A stretch of 64,000 bases of DNA, from positions 248,001 through 312,000 of the forward strand of contig CAVZII010000005.1 in NCBI GenBank assembly GCA_963775275.1. Direction: 5' to 3'. The notes under the pieces were generated by a model. The model was not told where the DNA came from, did not search any database, and saw only the letters and a program-made list of their open reading frames with translations. Source of the DNA: JANWHQ01 sp963775275 (lineage in GTDB: Bacteria; Pseudomonadota; Alphaproteobacteria; Caulobacterales; Caulobacteraceae). This document shows, piece after piece, positions 1 to 8,881 of the stretch. A program made the translations under genes and the position numbers. Each line of letters begins with the position of its first letter. The stretch's first letter is position 1.

Positions 1-146
1 ATGCGGCCGGAGCTTTTTCAACCGTCCGGTCGCGCCCGGCAAAGGCGGGAGGAGGCTTTTTGACCAGGACGAAGGCGGCTAGTGGTCCGGATGGGCCCCG
101 AAGGCCCCTTGGAATGCGATCCCGCGGCGCGCGCCTTGGAGGCGAG

Positions 147-1031
147 ATGAGCGAAAGTTCGGCGGCCCCCGCCAGCCTGGAAGCCCGAAGAGGTCGCGCG
201 CGCGCCTGGTTCGAAGCGCTACGCGACCGGATGGTTCAGGCGTTCGAGCAGCTCGAGGACGAGGCTCCGGACGCGCTCTATGGCCCCTCCCCCGGCCGTT
301 TCGAGCTGAAGCCCTGGACCCGCGAAGCCGGCGGCGGCGGCGTCATGGGCATGATGCACGGCCGGTTCTTCGAAAAGGTCGGCGTCCACGTCTCCACCGT
401 GCACGGCCAGTTCCCGCCCGACTTCGCCAAGACCATTCCCGGCGCGGAGGAGGATCCGAGCTTCTACGCCACGGGCGTCAGCCTGATCGCGCACATGGCC
501 TCTCCGCGCGTGCCGGCGGTTCACATGAACACGCGCTTCATCTGCACGACCAGGGGCTGGTTCGGCGGCGGGGCGGACCTGACCCCCCTGCTCGACGCGG
601 ATCGGCGTCCCAACTCGCCGGACGCGATCGCCTTCCATGCGGCGATGAAGCGCGCCTGCGACGCGCACCATCCGGACTGGCACGCGAAGTTCAAGGCCTG
701 GTGCGACGAGTACTTCTACCTGCCACACCGCAAGGAGGCGCGCGGGATCGGCGGGATCTTCTACGACCGCCACGACTCCGGCGACTGGGAAGAGGACTTC
801 GCCTTCACCCGCGACGTCGGCGAAGCGTTCCTCGAGGTCTATCCCCAGATCGCGCGCGGACGCATGCGCGAGCCGTGGACCGAGGCCGAGCGCGACGAGC
901 AGCTCGTGCGGCGCGGTCGCTACGTGGAATTCAACCTGCTCTATGACCGGGGCACGACCTTCGGCCTGCGCACGGGCGGCAATGTGGAGTCGATCCTGAG
1001 CTCCATGCCGCCTGTCGTGAAATGGCCCTGA
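147..1031 (+). CDS. hemF: Oxygen-dependent coproporphyrinogen III oxidase HemF
   Basis: Cytosolic haem-pathway enzyme that uses O2 to decarboxylate two propionates of coproporphyrinogen III, giving protoporphyrinogen IX. The 294 residues match the usual length of about 300. Family blocks are all present: GGGGVMGMMHGRFFEKVGVH, MNTRFICT, the glycine-rich GWFGGGADLTPL, the conserved EYFYLPHRKEARGIGGIFYD, and the C-terminal EFNLLYDRGTTFGLRTGGNV. I start at the ATG at 147 because GGAGG lies 5 bp upstream and residues before it (an in-frame TTG at 60) are Arg/Gly-rich and unlike HemF. It is convergent with the phosphatase gene, with only 13 bp between the stops. Function from family knowledge; identification is very secure. 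Confidence 0.97.
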   Translation: MSESSAAPASLEARRGRARAWFEALRDRMVQAFEQLEDEAPDALYGPSPGRFELKPWTREAGGGGVMGMMHGRFFEKVGVHVSTVHGQFPPDFAKTIPGAEEDPSFYATGVSLIAHMASPRVPAVHMNTRFICTTRGWFGGGADLTPLLDADRRPNSPDAIAFHAAMKRACDAHHPDWHAKFKAWCDEYFYLPHRKEARGIGGIFYDRHDSGDWEEDFAFTRDVGEAFLEVYPQIARGRMREPWTEAERDEQLVRRGRYVEFNLLYDRGTTFGLRTGGNVESILSSMPPVVKWP

Positions 1032-1044
1032 GCCACGGTCGCCC

Positions 1045-1878
1045 TCAGTCGCCGAGCAGATACGCCTCGAGCGCCGCGCGCCGGTTCCGATCGAAGCCAA
1101 GCGGCCCCTCGACATAGGCGTCGACCGAACCGCAGCGCTCGACCATCGCGTCCAACGAGGCTTCCAGGTCCTCGGCGTGGACGCCCATGGCGGTCCGCAC
1201 CGCCTCGTCGCTCGGCGCGCGGCCGGACAGACGCTCGATCATGCGGGCCACCTGCGGCAGGCGGACGGCCTGGAAGTCGAGCCGGTTCGTCAGGAGGTAG
1301 TCCTCGAGCATGTCGTCGCGATGGACGCCGGCCAGGAAGTGCGTCAGGGCGACGATCAGGCCGGTGCGGTCCTTGCCGGCGGCGCAGTGCGCCAGGACCG
1401 GCCCGCCCGTCTCCGCCAGGGCGAACAGATAGCGCGAGAAGAGGTCGATCATCCGCGGCTCGAACGGCGCCTTGCGATACCACTCCGCGCTCTTCTGCCG
1501 AAAGAAGACGGGCGTCGGCTCGGCGTCCCTGAGCATGGACTCCCAGCCGCCGTCGGAATCGTCGAGATCACTTTCGATGACCTCGGCCGAAAAGCCCGGC
1601 CAGCGGCGCGACGGCTCGCGCTCGCGCTCGTTGGCGCGCCTGAGGTCGACGATCAATCCCAGGCCAAGCCCGGCCATGGCTTGGAGGTCTTCGTCGGTAG
1701 CGCGGCTGTGGTGCCCTGAGCGGTAGAGACGGCCCGGCTTCAGACCCCGTCCGCAGGCGGTCGCGTAGCCGCCGAAGTCTCTCAAGTTGTCAACGCCTTG
1801 CAAGGCGATCACGCGCGGCATGACCGGGATGTAGGGCTCGACGACCGCGCCACGCAAGGGCGGGGGCGAGCCCGTCAT
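1045..1878 (-). CDS. Tyrosine-protein phosphatase (dual-specificity-like)
   Basis: A 277-residue phosphatase of the cysteine-dependent type. The N-terminal NLRDFGGY and GRLYRSGHHS match the Tyr_phosphatase3 (PF13350-type) layout, and the catalytic CX5R loop HCAAGKDRTG places Cys at about 165 and Arg at about 171. The start at 1878 is chosen because its ATG overlaps the upstream gene's TGA (ATGA); an in-frame ATG nine codons earlier exists but loses this coupling. It is the last gene of the minus-strand run that begins with the DUF1285 gene. Family members act on phosphotyrosine or phosphoinositides; the substrate here is unknown. Confidence 0.85.
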   Translation of the reverse strand: MTGSPPPLRGAVVEPYIPVMPRVIALQGVDNLRDFGGYATACGRGLKPGRLYRSGHHSRATDEDLQAMAGLGLGLIVDLRRANEREREPSRRWPGFSAEVIESDLDDSDGGWESMLRDAEPTPVFFRQKSAEWYRKAPFEPRMIDLFSRYLFALAETGGPVLAHCAAGKDRTGLIVALTHFLAGVHRDDMLEDYLLTNRLDFQAVRLPQVARMIERLSGRAPSDEAVRTAMGVHAEDLEASLDAMVERCGSVDAYVEGPLGFDRNRRAALEAYLLGD

Positions 1879-2573
1879 CGCGCCTCGATGAACCGCCGGA
1901 TCCATCCGCCGACCGTGGCGCGGTCGTTGGGCGCATCCAGGCCGGCAATGGCGGCGTCGGCCTGATCGTCGGTGAAACGGGTTCCTCGGCGGCTCTCGAT
2001 CAGGGCCTTGGCGTAGTCGGGATCGAACTCGGGGTGGAGTTGGATCGAGATCGCGTCTCCACCCGCATACTCCAGCATGCCGAAGGGCGTGAACGTGCTG
2101 CAGGCCAGGACCCTCGAGCCTGGCGGCGGCTCGACCACCTGGTCCTGATGCGAAGCTGCGACCGCAATCTCGCGGGCATCATCCATGAACGCCGTATCCG
2201 GCGCCGCCACCCGATAGCGATGCAGGCCCACGCCCCATCCCTTGGGCGACCTGACCACCGTGCCGCCGAACGCCTGGGCCAAGGCCTGGTGCCCGAAGCA
2301 GACGCCCACCAGCCTGGCGCGACCGCGCGCGCGGCGCAGGAATTCCATGAGCGGCGCAATCCAGGGCTCCGGATCGTACACGCCGGCGGAAGAGCCGGTG
2401 ACGATCCAGGCATCGGCCGCGTCAGGGGTCCCGGGCCAGGCGCCCGCTTCCAGATCGTAGGTCCGCCAATCCCAGTCATCACCCAGGAGCGAGCGGAACA
2501 TCGCGGGATAGCTCCCGAAGACCGGCTGGAGCGCCTGCGGCGGCTTGCCGGTCTCCAGAACGCCGACCTTCAA
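1875..2573 (-). CDS. Class I glutamine amidotransferase, GMP-synthase-like
   Basis: A 232-residue stand-alone glutaminase-type protein. The nucleophile elbow VGVCFGHQALA puts Cys at about 92, and the His/Glu of the triad are in IQLHPEFDPDY (about 180 and 182). An oxyanion segment lies near VTGSSAGVYD. Proteins like this (yeast Yfr055/GuaA-like fold) remove amide nitrogen or cleave gamma-glutamyl bonds, but no synthetase partner is adjacent, so the acceptor is unknown. The start codon is TTG, overlapping the cca stop as TTGA, and the stop overlaps the phosphatase start, so all three are probably translationally coupled. Confidence 0.85.
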   Translation of the reverse strand: MKVGVLETGKPPQALQPVFGSYPAMFRSLLGDDWDWRTYDLEAGAWPGTPDAADAWIVTGSSAGVYDPEPWIAPLMEFLRRARGRARLVGVCFGHQALAQAFGGTVVRSPKGWGVGLHRYRVAAPDTAFMDDAREIAVAASHQDQVVEPPPGSRVLACSTFTPFGMLEYAGGDAISIQLHPEFDPDYAKALIESRRGTRFTDDQADAAIAGLDAPNDRATVGGWIRRFIEAR

Positions 2574-3851
2574 GGCGTCATGCCCTGCACGACCGTGCCG
2601 ACCCGCTCCATCGCCAGAGCGCGGTCGGCGGGAAAGTCCTCATCGACCCACCAGTCCTCGATCTCGCGCAGGACCTGGCCTACCAGCGGCCCTTCGGGGG
2701 CGCCCGCCGCCATCACGTCCTCGCCAGTGACGGCGAAGACCGGCGCCGTCCAGCTCTCGGCGATCGTCAGGAGCGTCCGCCACAAAGGCGCCTTGGCCTC
2801 GACGGACGTGGCGGCCCAGGCCAGCTCGACACGGTCGCGGAACGCGCCGTGACCCAGCCGGTAGACGGCGCGCCGCACCTGGCGCGGACTCATCCACGCG
2901 GTGATGCGCGGCTCTCGTCCGACCGCCGCCACGAGCCGTTCACCCTGCGCGTTCGAAAGCCTCAGCCGCTCGCTGGCGAGCTGGGCGGTCTTGGAGTTCC
3001 TGCGGGATCATCGCCGCAAGCCGCAGCTCCGGATCGTTCTCGTCCATGAGCTTCTGCAGCCGGACCATGCCGTTCAGGCGCGACAGGTCCTTCACGAACG
3101 GGAGGATTGCTTCCAGCACCCCCGTGGACTCCATCAGCGCAAGGGACGCACGGGGGTCGTCGGCGGCCAGGAGCTTGATCAGCTCCTTCTGGGTCCGTTC
3201 GGCGGAGCGGCCGGCCAGCATGCCCTTGAGCGCGCGGCACGCCGCCAGGCCCGCCGGATCGGGCTCGCCCCGGCCGAACCACGCCTGGAACCTGAAGAAC
3301 CGGAGGATGCGAAGGTAGTCCTCGCGGATGCGCACCATGGGATCGCCCACGAAGACGATTCGCCCGGCGCGCAGGTCCGCAAGGCCATGACCGGTCGGAT
3401 CGAACACGCGCCCGTCGGGATCGGCGTAGAGCGCGTTCAGGCGGAAGTCGCGGCGCAGAGCGTCGTCGCGCCAATCGGTGGTGAAGGCGACCACGGCCCG
3501 TCGTCCGTCGGTCGAGACATCGCGCCTGAGAGTGGTGATCTCAAAGGGCTGGCCGTCCGCCACGCCCGTGATGGTGCCATGCTCCACGCCGGTGGGCGCC
3601 GCCTTGAGACCCTTGGCTTCGAGCGCCGCGGCCACCTCGTCGGGGGTCAGGACGGTGGCGATGTCGATATCGTCGATGTGTCGGTCGATCAGGGCGTTGC
3701 GTACACAACCGCCGACGAAGCGGGCGCAGCCGCGCCCGCCTCGCGCTTCCAGGGCGTCGAGCACGGCGCGCACCGGCGCGGCCGTCATCCACGGCTGGTC
3801 GACCAGCCTGTCGTCCACGGCGGCGGGGGTTTGGGCGTCCTGGAGGGTCAT
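2570..3851 (-). pseudogene. cca: CCA tRNA nucleotidyltransferase, split by a frameshift
   Basis: Adds or repairs the 3' CCA of tRNAs. The first part (3851 down to a stop at 2940) has the polymerase-beta head FVGGCVRNALID with DIDIAT, the RRDFRLNALY motif and the RIREDYLRILRFFRF neck. It then goes out of frame. The missing C-terminal part continues in the next frame: read upstream of 2932 that frame gives LASERLRLSNAQGERLVAAV, the expected family segment, and runs to the stop at 2570. Joining the two frames between about 2985 and 3005 gives roughly 426 residues, the normal length. The break behaves as one extra base (or two missing), for example in the CCC run near 3003-3007. Because the gene is normally essential, a sequencing or assembly error is as likely as real decay. 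It sits between the NUDIX gene and the amidotransferase. Confidence 0.85.
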
Positions 3852-3905
3852 CGCGTCAGGACGGGCACCATGGGGCGATTAGGCGACGGCGGCAATACGG
3901 CGGCC

Positions 3906-4499
3906 TCAGGCGACAGGTGCGGCGAGCAGGCGCGCGTGCAGCGCCCGCAGCAGCATCGCGGTGACGCCCCAGATGTGCCGGTCCTGATAGGGCATGGCCC
4001 ACACCTGGCGGGTCACGCCGTCCGGAAACTCGCGCATCGTCGATTGGTGGTTGGCCTCGTCCATCAGGAAGGCGAAGGGAACCTCGAAGACCTCGGCGAC
4101 CTCGTCCGGGTTCGGCTCGAGCGCGCACTCGCCCGAGACGAAGCCGACGACGGGCGTGATCACGTAGCCGGTGCGTGTCCAGAAGGGCTCGGACAGGCCC
4201 GCCACGTCGACGAGGGCCGGATCCAGTCCCACTTCCTCCTGCGCCTCCCTGAGCGCCGTCTGCCATGGCGTCTCGCCCGGATCGGCGCGCCCGCCCGGCA
4301 AGGCGATCTGGCCGGCATGGCTGCGAAGGTGGGCCGTTCGCAGGGTGAGCAGGACGCTCAGACCGCCGGGGCGCTCGATCAGCGGAACGAGCACCGCCGC
4401 GGGCGCGTGCTCGGCCGACGCGGGTTCGGACGGGCGCCAGGCCTGGATCGACAGCAGCCGGCTTGCGATCAGATCGCGATCCAGAACCATGCCGCTCAC
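3906..4499 (-). CDS. NUDIX hydrolase, CoA pyrophosphatase type
   Basis: A 197-residue NUDIX enzyme. The NUDIX box GRADPGETPWQTALREAQEE fits GX5EX7REUXEEXGU, and just before it RTAHLRSHAGQIALPGG matches the signature that marks the CoA-diphosphatase (NudL/YeaB) subgroup. Such enzymes cut CoA and its derivatives into 3',5'-ADP and phosphopantetheine using Mg2+ or Mn2+. The start ATG overlaps the DUF1285 stop by 4 bp. The order DUF1285, NUDIX, cca is a familiar alphaproteobacterial cluster. The enzymatic class is secure; the physiological substrate is inferred. Confidence 0.9.
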   Translation of the reverse strand: MSGMVLDRDLIASRLLSIQAWRPSEPASAEHAPAAVLVPLIERPGGLSVLLTLRTAHLRSHAGQIALPGGRADPGETPWQTALREAQEEVGLDPALVDVAGLSEPFWTRTGYVITPVVGFVSGECALEPNPDEVAEVFEVPFAFLMDEANHQSTMREFPDGVTRQVWAMPYQDRHIWGVTAMLLRALHARLLAAPVA

Positions 4500-5059
4500 G
4501 CCTCCAGGGGACCAAGGTCGAAGTCGACGCCGCCCGAGGCGACCACGAGCCGGGACCCGGCCGCGCCATCACGCGGCTCGCCAAGCTCCACAAGGTCATA
4601 GAACACCGGACGCGCGATCAAGGCATCGAGGGCCGCACGGACGAGAAGGTAGGGCCGCGGCTCGCCGCCCACGCCATGTTCCACGCGAATCGGATGCTCT
4701 GGGCCGGCCTCGACCACATCCCCGACGTTGGTGACGAAGCGCAGCACATCGCCGGACCGCTCCATGCCGATCGCGAGGAAGGGCGCGTCATCGACCGCGA
4801 TCCTTAGCTTCTCCTGCGGCGTGACCAGCCAGAATCCGTCGCCGTCGCGGCGCAGTACAGTCGAGAACAGCCGCACCATGGCCGGACGGCCGATCGGCGT
4901 CCCCTCGTGCAGCCACACGCCATCGGCCCGGATTCGGACGTCGATCTCGCCGCAGCTCTCGGGATTCCACAGGTGCACGGGCGGCAAGCGGCGGCCCCGT
5001 GCGGCGCGAGCAGCTTCGAACAGGTCGGCAAGGCTCGGGCGGGCGCTAACGCTCGACAT
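4496..5059 (-). CDS. DUF1285 family protein
   Basis: A soluble 187-residue protein without signal peptide or membrane segment. It follows the DUF1285 pattern: HLWNPESCGEIDVRIRADGVW, then GTPIGRPAMVRLFSTVLRRD, a DGFWLVTPQEKLRIAVDDAP core, and RPYLLVRAALDALIARPVFYDL near the end. The fold is known from structural genomics but the role is not. It is the first gene of the coupled run leading through the NUDIX gene toward cca, and its stop overlaps the NUDIX start by 4 bp. I know of no assigned function. Confidence 0.85.
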   Translation of the reverse strand: MSSVSARPSLADLFEAARAARGRRLPPVHLWNPESCGEIDVRIRADGVWLHEGTPIGRPAMVRLFSTVLRRDGDGFWLVTPQEKLRIAVDDAPFLAIGMERSGDVLRFVTNVGDVVEAGPEHPIRVEHGVGGEPRPYLLVRAALDALIARPVFYDLVELGEPRDGAAGSRLVVASGGVDFDLGPLEA

Positions 5060-5086
5060 GGCGTGGAGTTAGGCTCGCACCGGCGC

Positions 5087-5611
5087 CTAGGGAAGGGAGA
5101 CTTCGCCCTCCAGGCCTTCCAAGGCGCCGGGGCTGAGGGCGCGGACCAGGATGCGCAGTGGATCGGCCGGGCCCGGCATGCGAATCCGTCCCGGCGGCAC
5201 GGGCTCGAAGCCCAGGCGCTGGAAGAAGCTGAGGTCGCCGACCAGCACCACCGCTTCGTGCCCGGCGTCCCGGGCGGCCGTACAGGCCTGCTCGACCAGC
5301 GCCGCGCCCAGGCCGCGGTGGCGTGCAGCCGGATCCACGGCGATCGGCCCCAGCAGCAAAGCCGGCCGCGCGCCGATCCACACCGGCCACAGTCGCACCG
5401 TGCCCACCAGCCGACCGGTCTCGCGGGCGGTCAGGGCGATGGCCGGGGGATGCGGATTGAATTCGCGCAGGCGCTCGGCCGCCTTGGCGAAGCGGCCGGG
5501 ACCGAACGTCCGGTCGACCAGGCCCGTCACCTCGGCATCGTCGCCAGGCGCCTCGGGCGCGATCACGGCGGCGCTGTCCTGAACGTCCTTCACGGGCGTC
5601 GCTCCCCGCAA
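5087..5611 (-). CDS. GNAT family N-acetyltransferase (YhbS-like)
   Basis: A 174-residue acetyltransferase. The acetyl-CoA binding motif A is seen as LLGPIAVDPAARHRGLGAAL (RHRGLG is the pyrophosphate loop), followed by LVEQACTAARDAGHEAVVLV and the FFQRLGFEPV segment typical of the YhbS/predicted N-acetyltransferase group. The substrate cannot be read from the sequence. It lies 27 bp upstream of the DUF1285 gene on the same strand and could begin that transcript. It diverges from the MFS gene across about 205 bp, which must carry both promoters. Confidence 0.85.
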   Translation of the reverse strand: MRGATPVKDVQDSAAVIAPEAPGDDAEVTGLVDRTFGPGRFAKAAERLREFNPHPPAIALTARETGRLVGTVRLWPVWIGARPALLLGPIAVDPAARHRGLGAALVEQACTAARDAGHEAVVLVGDLSFFQRLGFEPVPPGRIRMPGPADPLRILVRALSPGALEGLEGEVSLP

Positions 5612-5816
5612 TGTTGCGGACCCCAGGCGGAAGCGCCGGACCCGACGGCGTTCCAGGTTTCAACCTTTGCAGCGCGTCCAAGCGGCGAAACCGCGCACAC
5701 TTGCGCCCGACGCGCTCCAGGCCGGGGGCGCTGACTATCCACAGGCCGTCGCGCCTGCAAGCGTCTATCGCGGCTGTTGCAAAGCCCGAGCCGGTCTGGC
5801 CAAGGTGCGCCGCTTC

Positions 5817-7070
5817 ATGAACGACGCTTCTCCTGCTTCGGTCGAGAGCCTGGGCGCGCTGCTGCGGCAGCGCGGCTTCATGCTGTTCTGGGCCTCGCGG
5901 TTCCTCACCGTGCTCGCCGCCCAGGCCCAGGCCGTGACCATCGCCTGGCAGGTCTACGACGTGGCGCGGCGCACTTCGAGCGTGGAGAAGTCGGCCTTCC
6001 TCCTGGGCATGATCGGCCTCGCGCAATTCCTGCCGCTGTTCGCCCTGTCGCTGTTCGCCGGCGACGCGGCCGACCGCTACGACCGGCGCCTGATCGTCAT
6101 CGGATGCATCACCGTGGAGATCGTGTGCGTGAGCGCGCTGGCGGCCATGACCGCCAGCGGCCACACGGCCTTCTCGGCGATCTTCGGCCTGGCGGTCGTG
6201 TTCGGCGCCTCGCGCGCCTTCTTCAATCCAGCCTCGACCGCGCTGGCGCCGACACTGGTCCCAATCGAGCTCTTGCCGCGGGCCATCGCCTGGAGTTCGC
6301 TGAGCTGGCAGGCCGCGAGCATCGGCGGACCGGCTCTGGGCGGTCTGCTGTGCGCGGTCTCGCCCACGCTGTCCTATGTGACGACGGGCGTGCTCTACGC
6401 CGTCTCCATCCTGTGCATGCTGCCCGTCCGTGCGAAGACGGCTCAGATGCGGCATACGGCCTCACGGCTGGCGCTGATGAAGGAAGGCCTGGCCTACGTC
6501 TGGCGGCAGAAGATCGTGTTCGGATCGATTTCGCTGGACCTGTTCGCAGTGCTCCTGGGAGGGGCCACGGCCCTTCTGCCGGCGTTCGCCAAGGATGTCC
6601 TGCACGTGGGCGCCCAGGGCTTCGGCGTCCTGCGCGGCGGGCCCGCCTTGGGCGCGGCGGCCGTGGCGGCCTATCTGGCGGCCCATCCGATCCGCCGACG
6701 GGCCGGACACCGGATGTTCATGGGCGTGGCGCTGTTCGGGGCGGCCACCCTGGTCTTCGCCTTTTCGCGGTCGATGGTCCTATCGGTGCTTGCGCTGGCG
6801 GTGCTGGGCGCGGGAGACATGATCTCCGTCTTCGTACGGCAGAGCCTGGTCCAGATCGTCACGCCCGACCCGATGCGCGGACGCGTGGCGGCGGTCTCCA
6901 CCCTGTTCATCGGGGCGTCCAACGAGCTCGGCGAATTCGAGAGCGGCATGGTCGCGCGCCTGGTCGGGCCGGTCTGGGCGGCCGCGCTCGGCGGAATTGG
7001 CGCCTTGATGGTGACCGGTCTTTGGGCCAAGCTGTTTCCGTCACTGCGCAAGGCCGATACGCTCGGCTGA
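5817..7070 (+). CDS. MFS transporter (EntS-like exporter)
   Basis: A 417-residue inner-membrane protein with about 12 hydrophobic segments. The N-terminal block RGFMLFWASRFLTVLAAQAQ and WQVYDVARR, and the loop FAGDAADRYDRRLIVIGC between helices 2 and 3 (the MFS G-x-x-x-D-R-x-x-R motif), place it with the EntS/MFS_3 group, which exports small molecules such as siderophores or drugs. I start at ATG 5817; an earlier in-frame start adds 50 Arg/Ala-rich residues with no helix. No biosynthetic genes are nearby to indicate the substrate. Confidence 0.88.
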   Translation: MNDASPASVESLGALLRQRGFMLFWASRFLTVLAAQAQAVTIAWQVYDVARRTSSVEKSAFLLGMIGLAQFLPLFALSLFAGDAADRYDRRLIVIGCITVEIVCVSALAAMTASGHTAFSAIFGLAVVFGASRAFFNPASTALAPTLVPIELLPRAIAWSSLSWQAASIGGPALGGLLCAVSPTLSYVTTGVLYAVSILCMLPVRAKTAQMRHTASRLALMKEGLAYVWRQKIVFGSISLDLFAVLLGGATALLPAFAKDVLHVGAQGFGVLRGGPALGAAAVAAYLAAHPIRRRAGHRMFMGVALFGAATLVFAFSRSMVLSVLALAVLGAGDMISVFVRQSLVQIVTPDPMRGRVAAVSTLFIGASNELGEFESGMVARLVGPVWAAALGGIGALMVTGLWAKLFPSLRKADTLG

Positions 7071-7191
7071 ACAGGGCCGTGGCCCCGACGCCATACTTCG
7101 GCCCCCCTTGCGCGGCCATGCTTGACCCTGAAGAAGCGTGCAAGCTAAGCCAGCCGCGCGTCGGAAACGATCCCCAGGAGAGCAAGGGACC

Positions 7192-8553
7192 ATGAGATCA
7201 ATCGCCATCGGGCTAGTCGCGGCCGTGCTCGCCGCCGCCCTCACACCGGTCGCGGCCATGGCCGCCGACAAGGGCGCTCCTGGCGTCGGCGACGCCAAGA
7301 CACATGCGGAGGGCATGGCGGACGTCCCGCCGCTGATCCAGCAGACCGGCATCAACTGCACGCCCACCGACGCCAACCTGGTGGGCAAGACCAAGCAGAA
7401 GGATGCGGCCTCGGGTAAGGAGGTCGAGACCAAGGTCTATGAAGTCGTGTGCCAGGAGGGCCTCGGCTATGTGGTCATGGCGCCGGACGCCGGCGAAGCG
7501 CATGCGTTCGACTGCCTCGCCTTCCTCGATCGCAAGCCCAAGCCGGGCGAGCCGGACAAGGGCCAAGTCTACTGCCGCCTGCCGGGGAACGCGGACCCGC
7601 TGGCGGGCATGACCCCGCTGTTGACCAAAGCCGGGATCGCCAACTGCATGCCCAGCGAGGGCCGCTACATGGGCTCGGCCACCGACGGCAAGCTGGACGA
7701 GTACGAAGTCGCGTGCTCGGATGGCTCGGTCTATGTGCTGCAGGATCCGCGCGCCGGATCCCCGAAGAAGCTCACGGCGGTCAACTGCCTGCTGCTCAAG
7801 GTCGGCGATTGCCAGTACATGCCCAAGGAAAAGTACCTCGCGCAGCTGACTTCCGTAGCCGCGCCGGCCGCTCGCAATTGCCAGGCCACCGACGCCCGCT
7901 GGATCGGGGCCACGAGCGACGGCTCCAACTTCTTCGAGCTGGCCTGCACCGACCCCAGCGCCGGCTTCGTCCTGCAGACGGACCCTGCGGGCAAGTATGT
8001 GAAGACGATCGATTGCGCGCGCGCCAGCGCCATCGCGGGCGGCTGCACGCTGACGGCGGCCGCCGCGAGCCAGACCGCCGACACCGGCACCTACACGCGG
8101 CTGGCGCAGCAGATCGGCTATCCGTGCAATGTGAAGGCGTACCACAGCTTCGGGCTCGACAGTAAAGGCCGCGAGGTCGTGGAGCTGTCCTGCTCGGACC
8201 ATCCGGGAGGGGTCATCGCCACCCTGCCGGTGGATAAGGGCCAGAGCGGGGAATACTGGAACTGCCTGCGCGCCGAAGCGCACCAGCTGCAGTGCGCCCT
8301 GACGCCCAAGGAGGACGTCTACGCCGTGCTCACCACCCAGCTCAGCGCCGCAGGCAAGCATTGCCACGTAACCAACGGCCGGCCGATCGGGACCGACGCC
8401 AGTGGAGACGACTTCGTCGAAGTCGTCTGCCAGGAAGGCGGCGGCAACGTCATCGACTACGGCCCTGGCTCGGACAAGGTGAAGAACGTCCTGGGCTGCG
8501 GCATGGCCAAGGGGATCGGGGGCGGCTGCAAGCTGACCGCCGTCGGGCAGTAG
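7192..8553 (+). CDS. Secreted protein of five tandem cysteine-bearing modules
   Basis: No named family recognised. The start at 7192 is set by AGGAGAG upstream and a clear Sec signal peptide (RSIAIGLVAAVLAAAL, cleavage likely after AMA near residue 24). The remaining 430 residues are five diverged repeats of about 75-95 residues. Each begins with a Cys followed by a TDA..(I/V)G-like stretch (CTPTDANLVG, CMPSEGRYMG, CQATDARWIG, CNVKAYHSFG, CHVTNGRPIG), continues to a second Cys in a (Y/F)E(V/L)xC strand, then a GxV(V/L/I) strand, and ends with one or two further Cys (for example DCARASAIAGGC, GCGMAKGIGGGC). The regular spacing suggests a disulfide-bonded bead in the periplasm. A strong terminator follows at 8574. 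Confidence 0.75.
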   Translation: MRSIAIGLVAAVLAAALTPVAAMAADKGAPGVGDAKTHAEGMADVPPLIQQTGINCTPTDANLVGKTKQKDAASGKEVETKVYEVVCQEGLGYVVMAPDAGEAHAFDCLAFLDRKPKPGEPDKGQVYCRLPGNADPLAGMTPLLTKAGIANCMPSEGRYMGSATDGKLDEYEVACSDGSVYVLQDPRAGSPKKLTAVNCLLLKVGDCQYMPKEKYLAQLTSVAAPAARNCQATDARWIGATSDGSNFFELACTDPSAGFVLQTDPAGKYVKTIDCARASAIAGGCTLTAAAASQTADTGTYTRLAQQIGYPCNVKAYHSFGLDSKGREVVELSCSDHPGGVIATLPVDKGQSGEYWNCLRAEAHQLQCALTPKEDVYAVLTTQLSAAGKHCHVTNGRPIGTDASGDDFVEVVCQEGGGNVIDYGPGSDKVKNVLGCGMAKGIGGGCKLTAVGQ

Positions 8554-8573
8554 CAGGCCCCTCTCTACGGGCG

Positions 8574-8599
8574 CGGCCCGCCGCCGACGCGGCGGGCCG
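8574..8599 (+). terminator. Rho-independent terminator after the five-module gene
   Basis: An 11-bp perfect stem CGGCCCGCCGC / GCGGCGGGCCG with a CGAC loop, 20 bp after the stop codon, followed by the T-rich GTCTCTGTCTCTT. It also lies just past the end of the convergent VOC fragment. Confidence 0.75.
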
Positions 8600-8614
8600 T
8601 CTCTGTCTCTTGCC

Positions 8615-8881
8615 TCAGCCGGCCGGATCGCGCTTGAGCAGGCTCGAGCGGCCCATGTCCGCCGGACTGGTGAAGCCGAGCTCGTCGCCGTCTGGGTCGC
8701 GCAGGCCGAACCCGTCGACTCCATCGTCCTGGGTCTCAACCGGCCCGACGTCGCAGCTCCGCGTCTCCAATTCGCGCCAAAGCTCGCGGACGGAATCGAC
8801 ACGCACGTCGAACACCGCGTCCCGACAGGGCGCGCGCGCCAGCCGCTCGGCCGTGGCCGGATCATCGTGCTGGCTCACCAT
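8615..8881 (-). pseudogene. VOC (glyoxalase-like) protein, probable truncated remnant
   Basis: The frame gives 88 residues that look like the second half of a vicinal-oxygen-chelate domain: DAVFDVRVDSVRELWRELET, then a GFGLRDPDGDELGF ending typical of the family. Upstream of the first ATG the same frame still reads like the domain's opening helix (RDCRASRSFRRDVLGM) but has no start codon and meets a TGA at 8936-8938, and the strands that should lie between the two halves are missing. Whole domains are about 115-130 residues. I therefore read it as a decayed or truncated gene; a short functional protein from 8881 cannot be excluded. Confidence 0.5.

Noticed and set aside
1..63. A 20-codon frame from the first base to TGA at 61-63, possibly the end of an upstream gene.
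   Set aside because: Too short and without any recognisable family residues; a gene tail cannot be distinguished from chance.
7213..8865. A 550-codon minus-strand frame opposite the five-module protein.
   Set aside because: Composition is Arg/Ala/Gly-rich noise and it lacks motifs; the plus-strand frame has a signal peptide and a repeating domain pattern.
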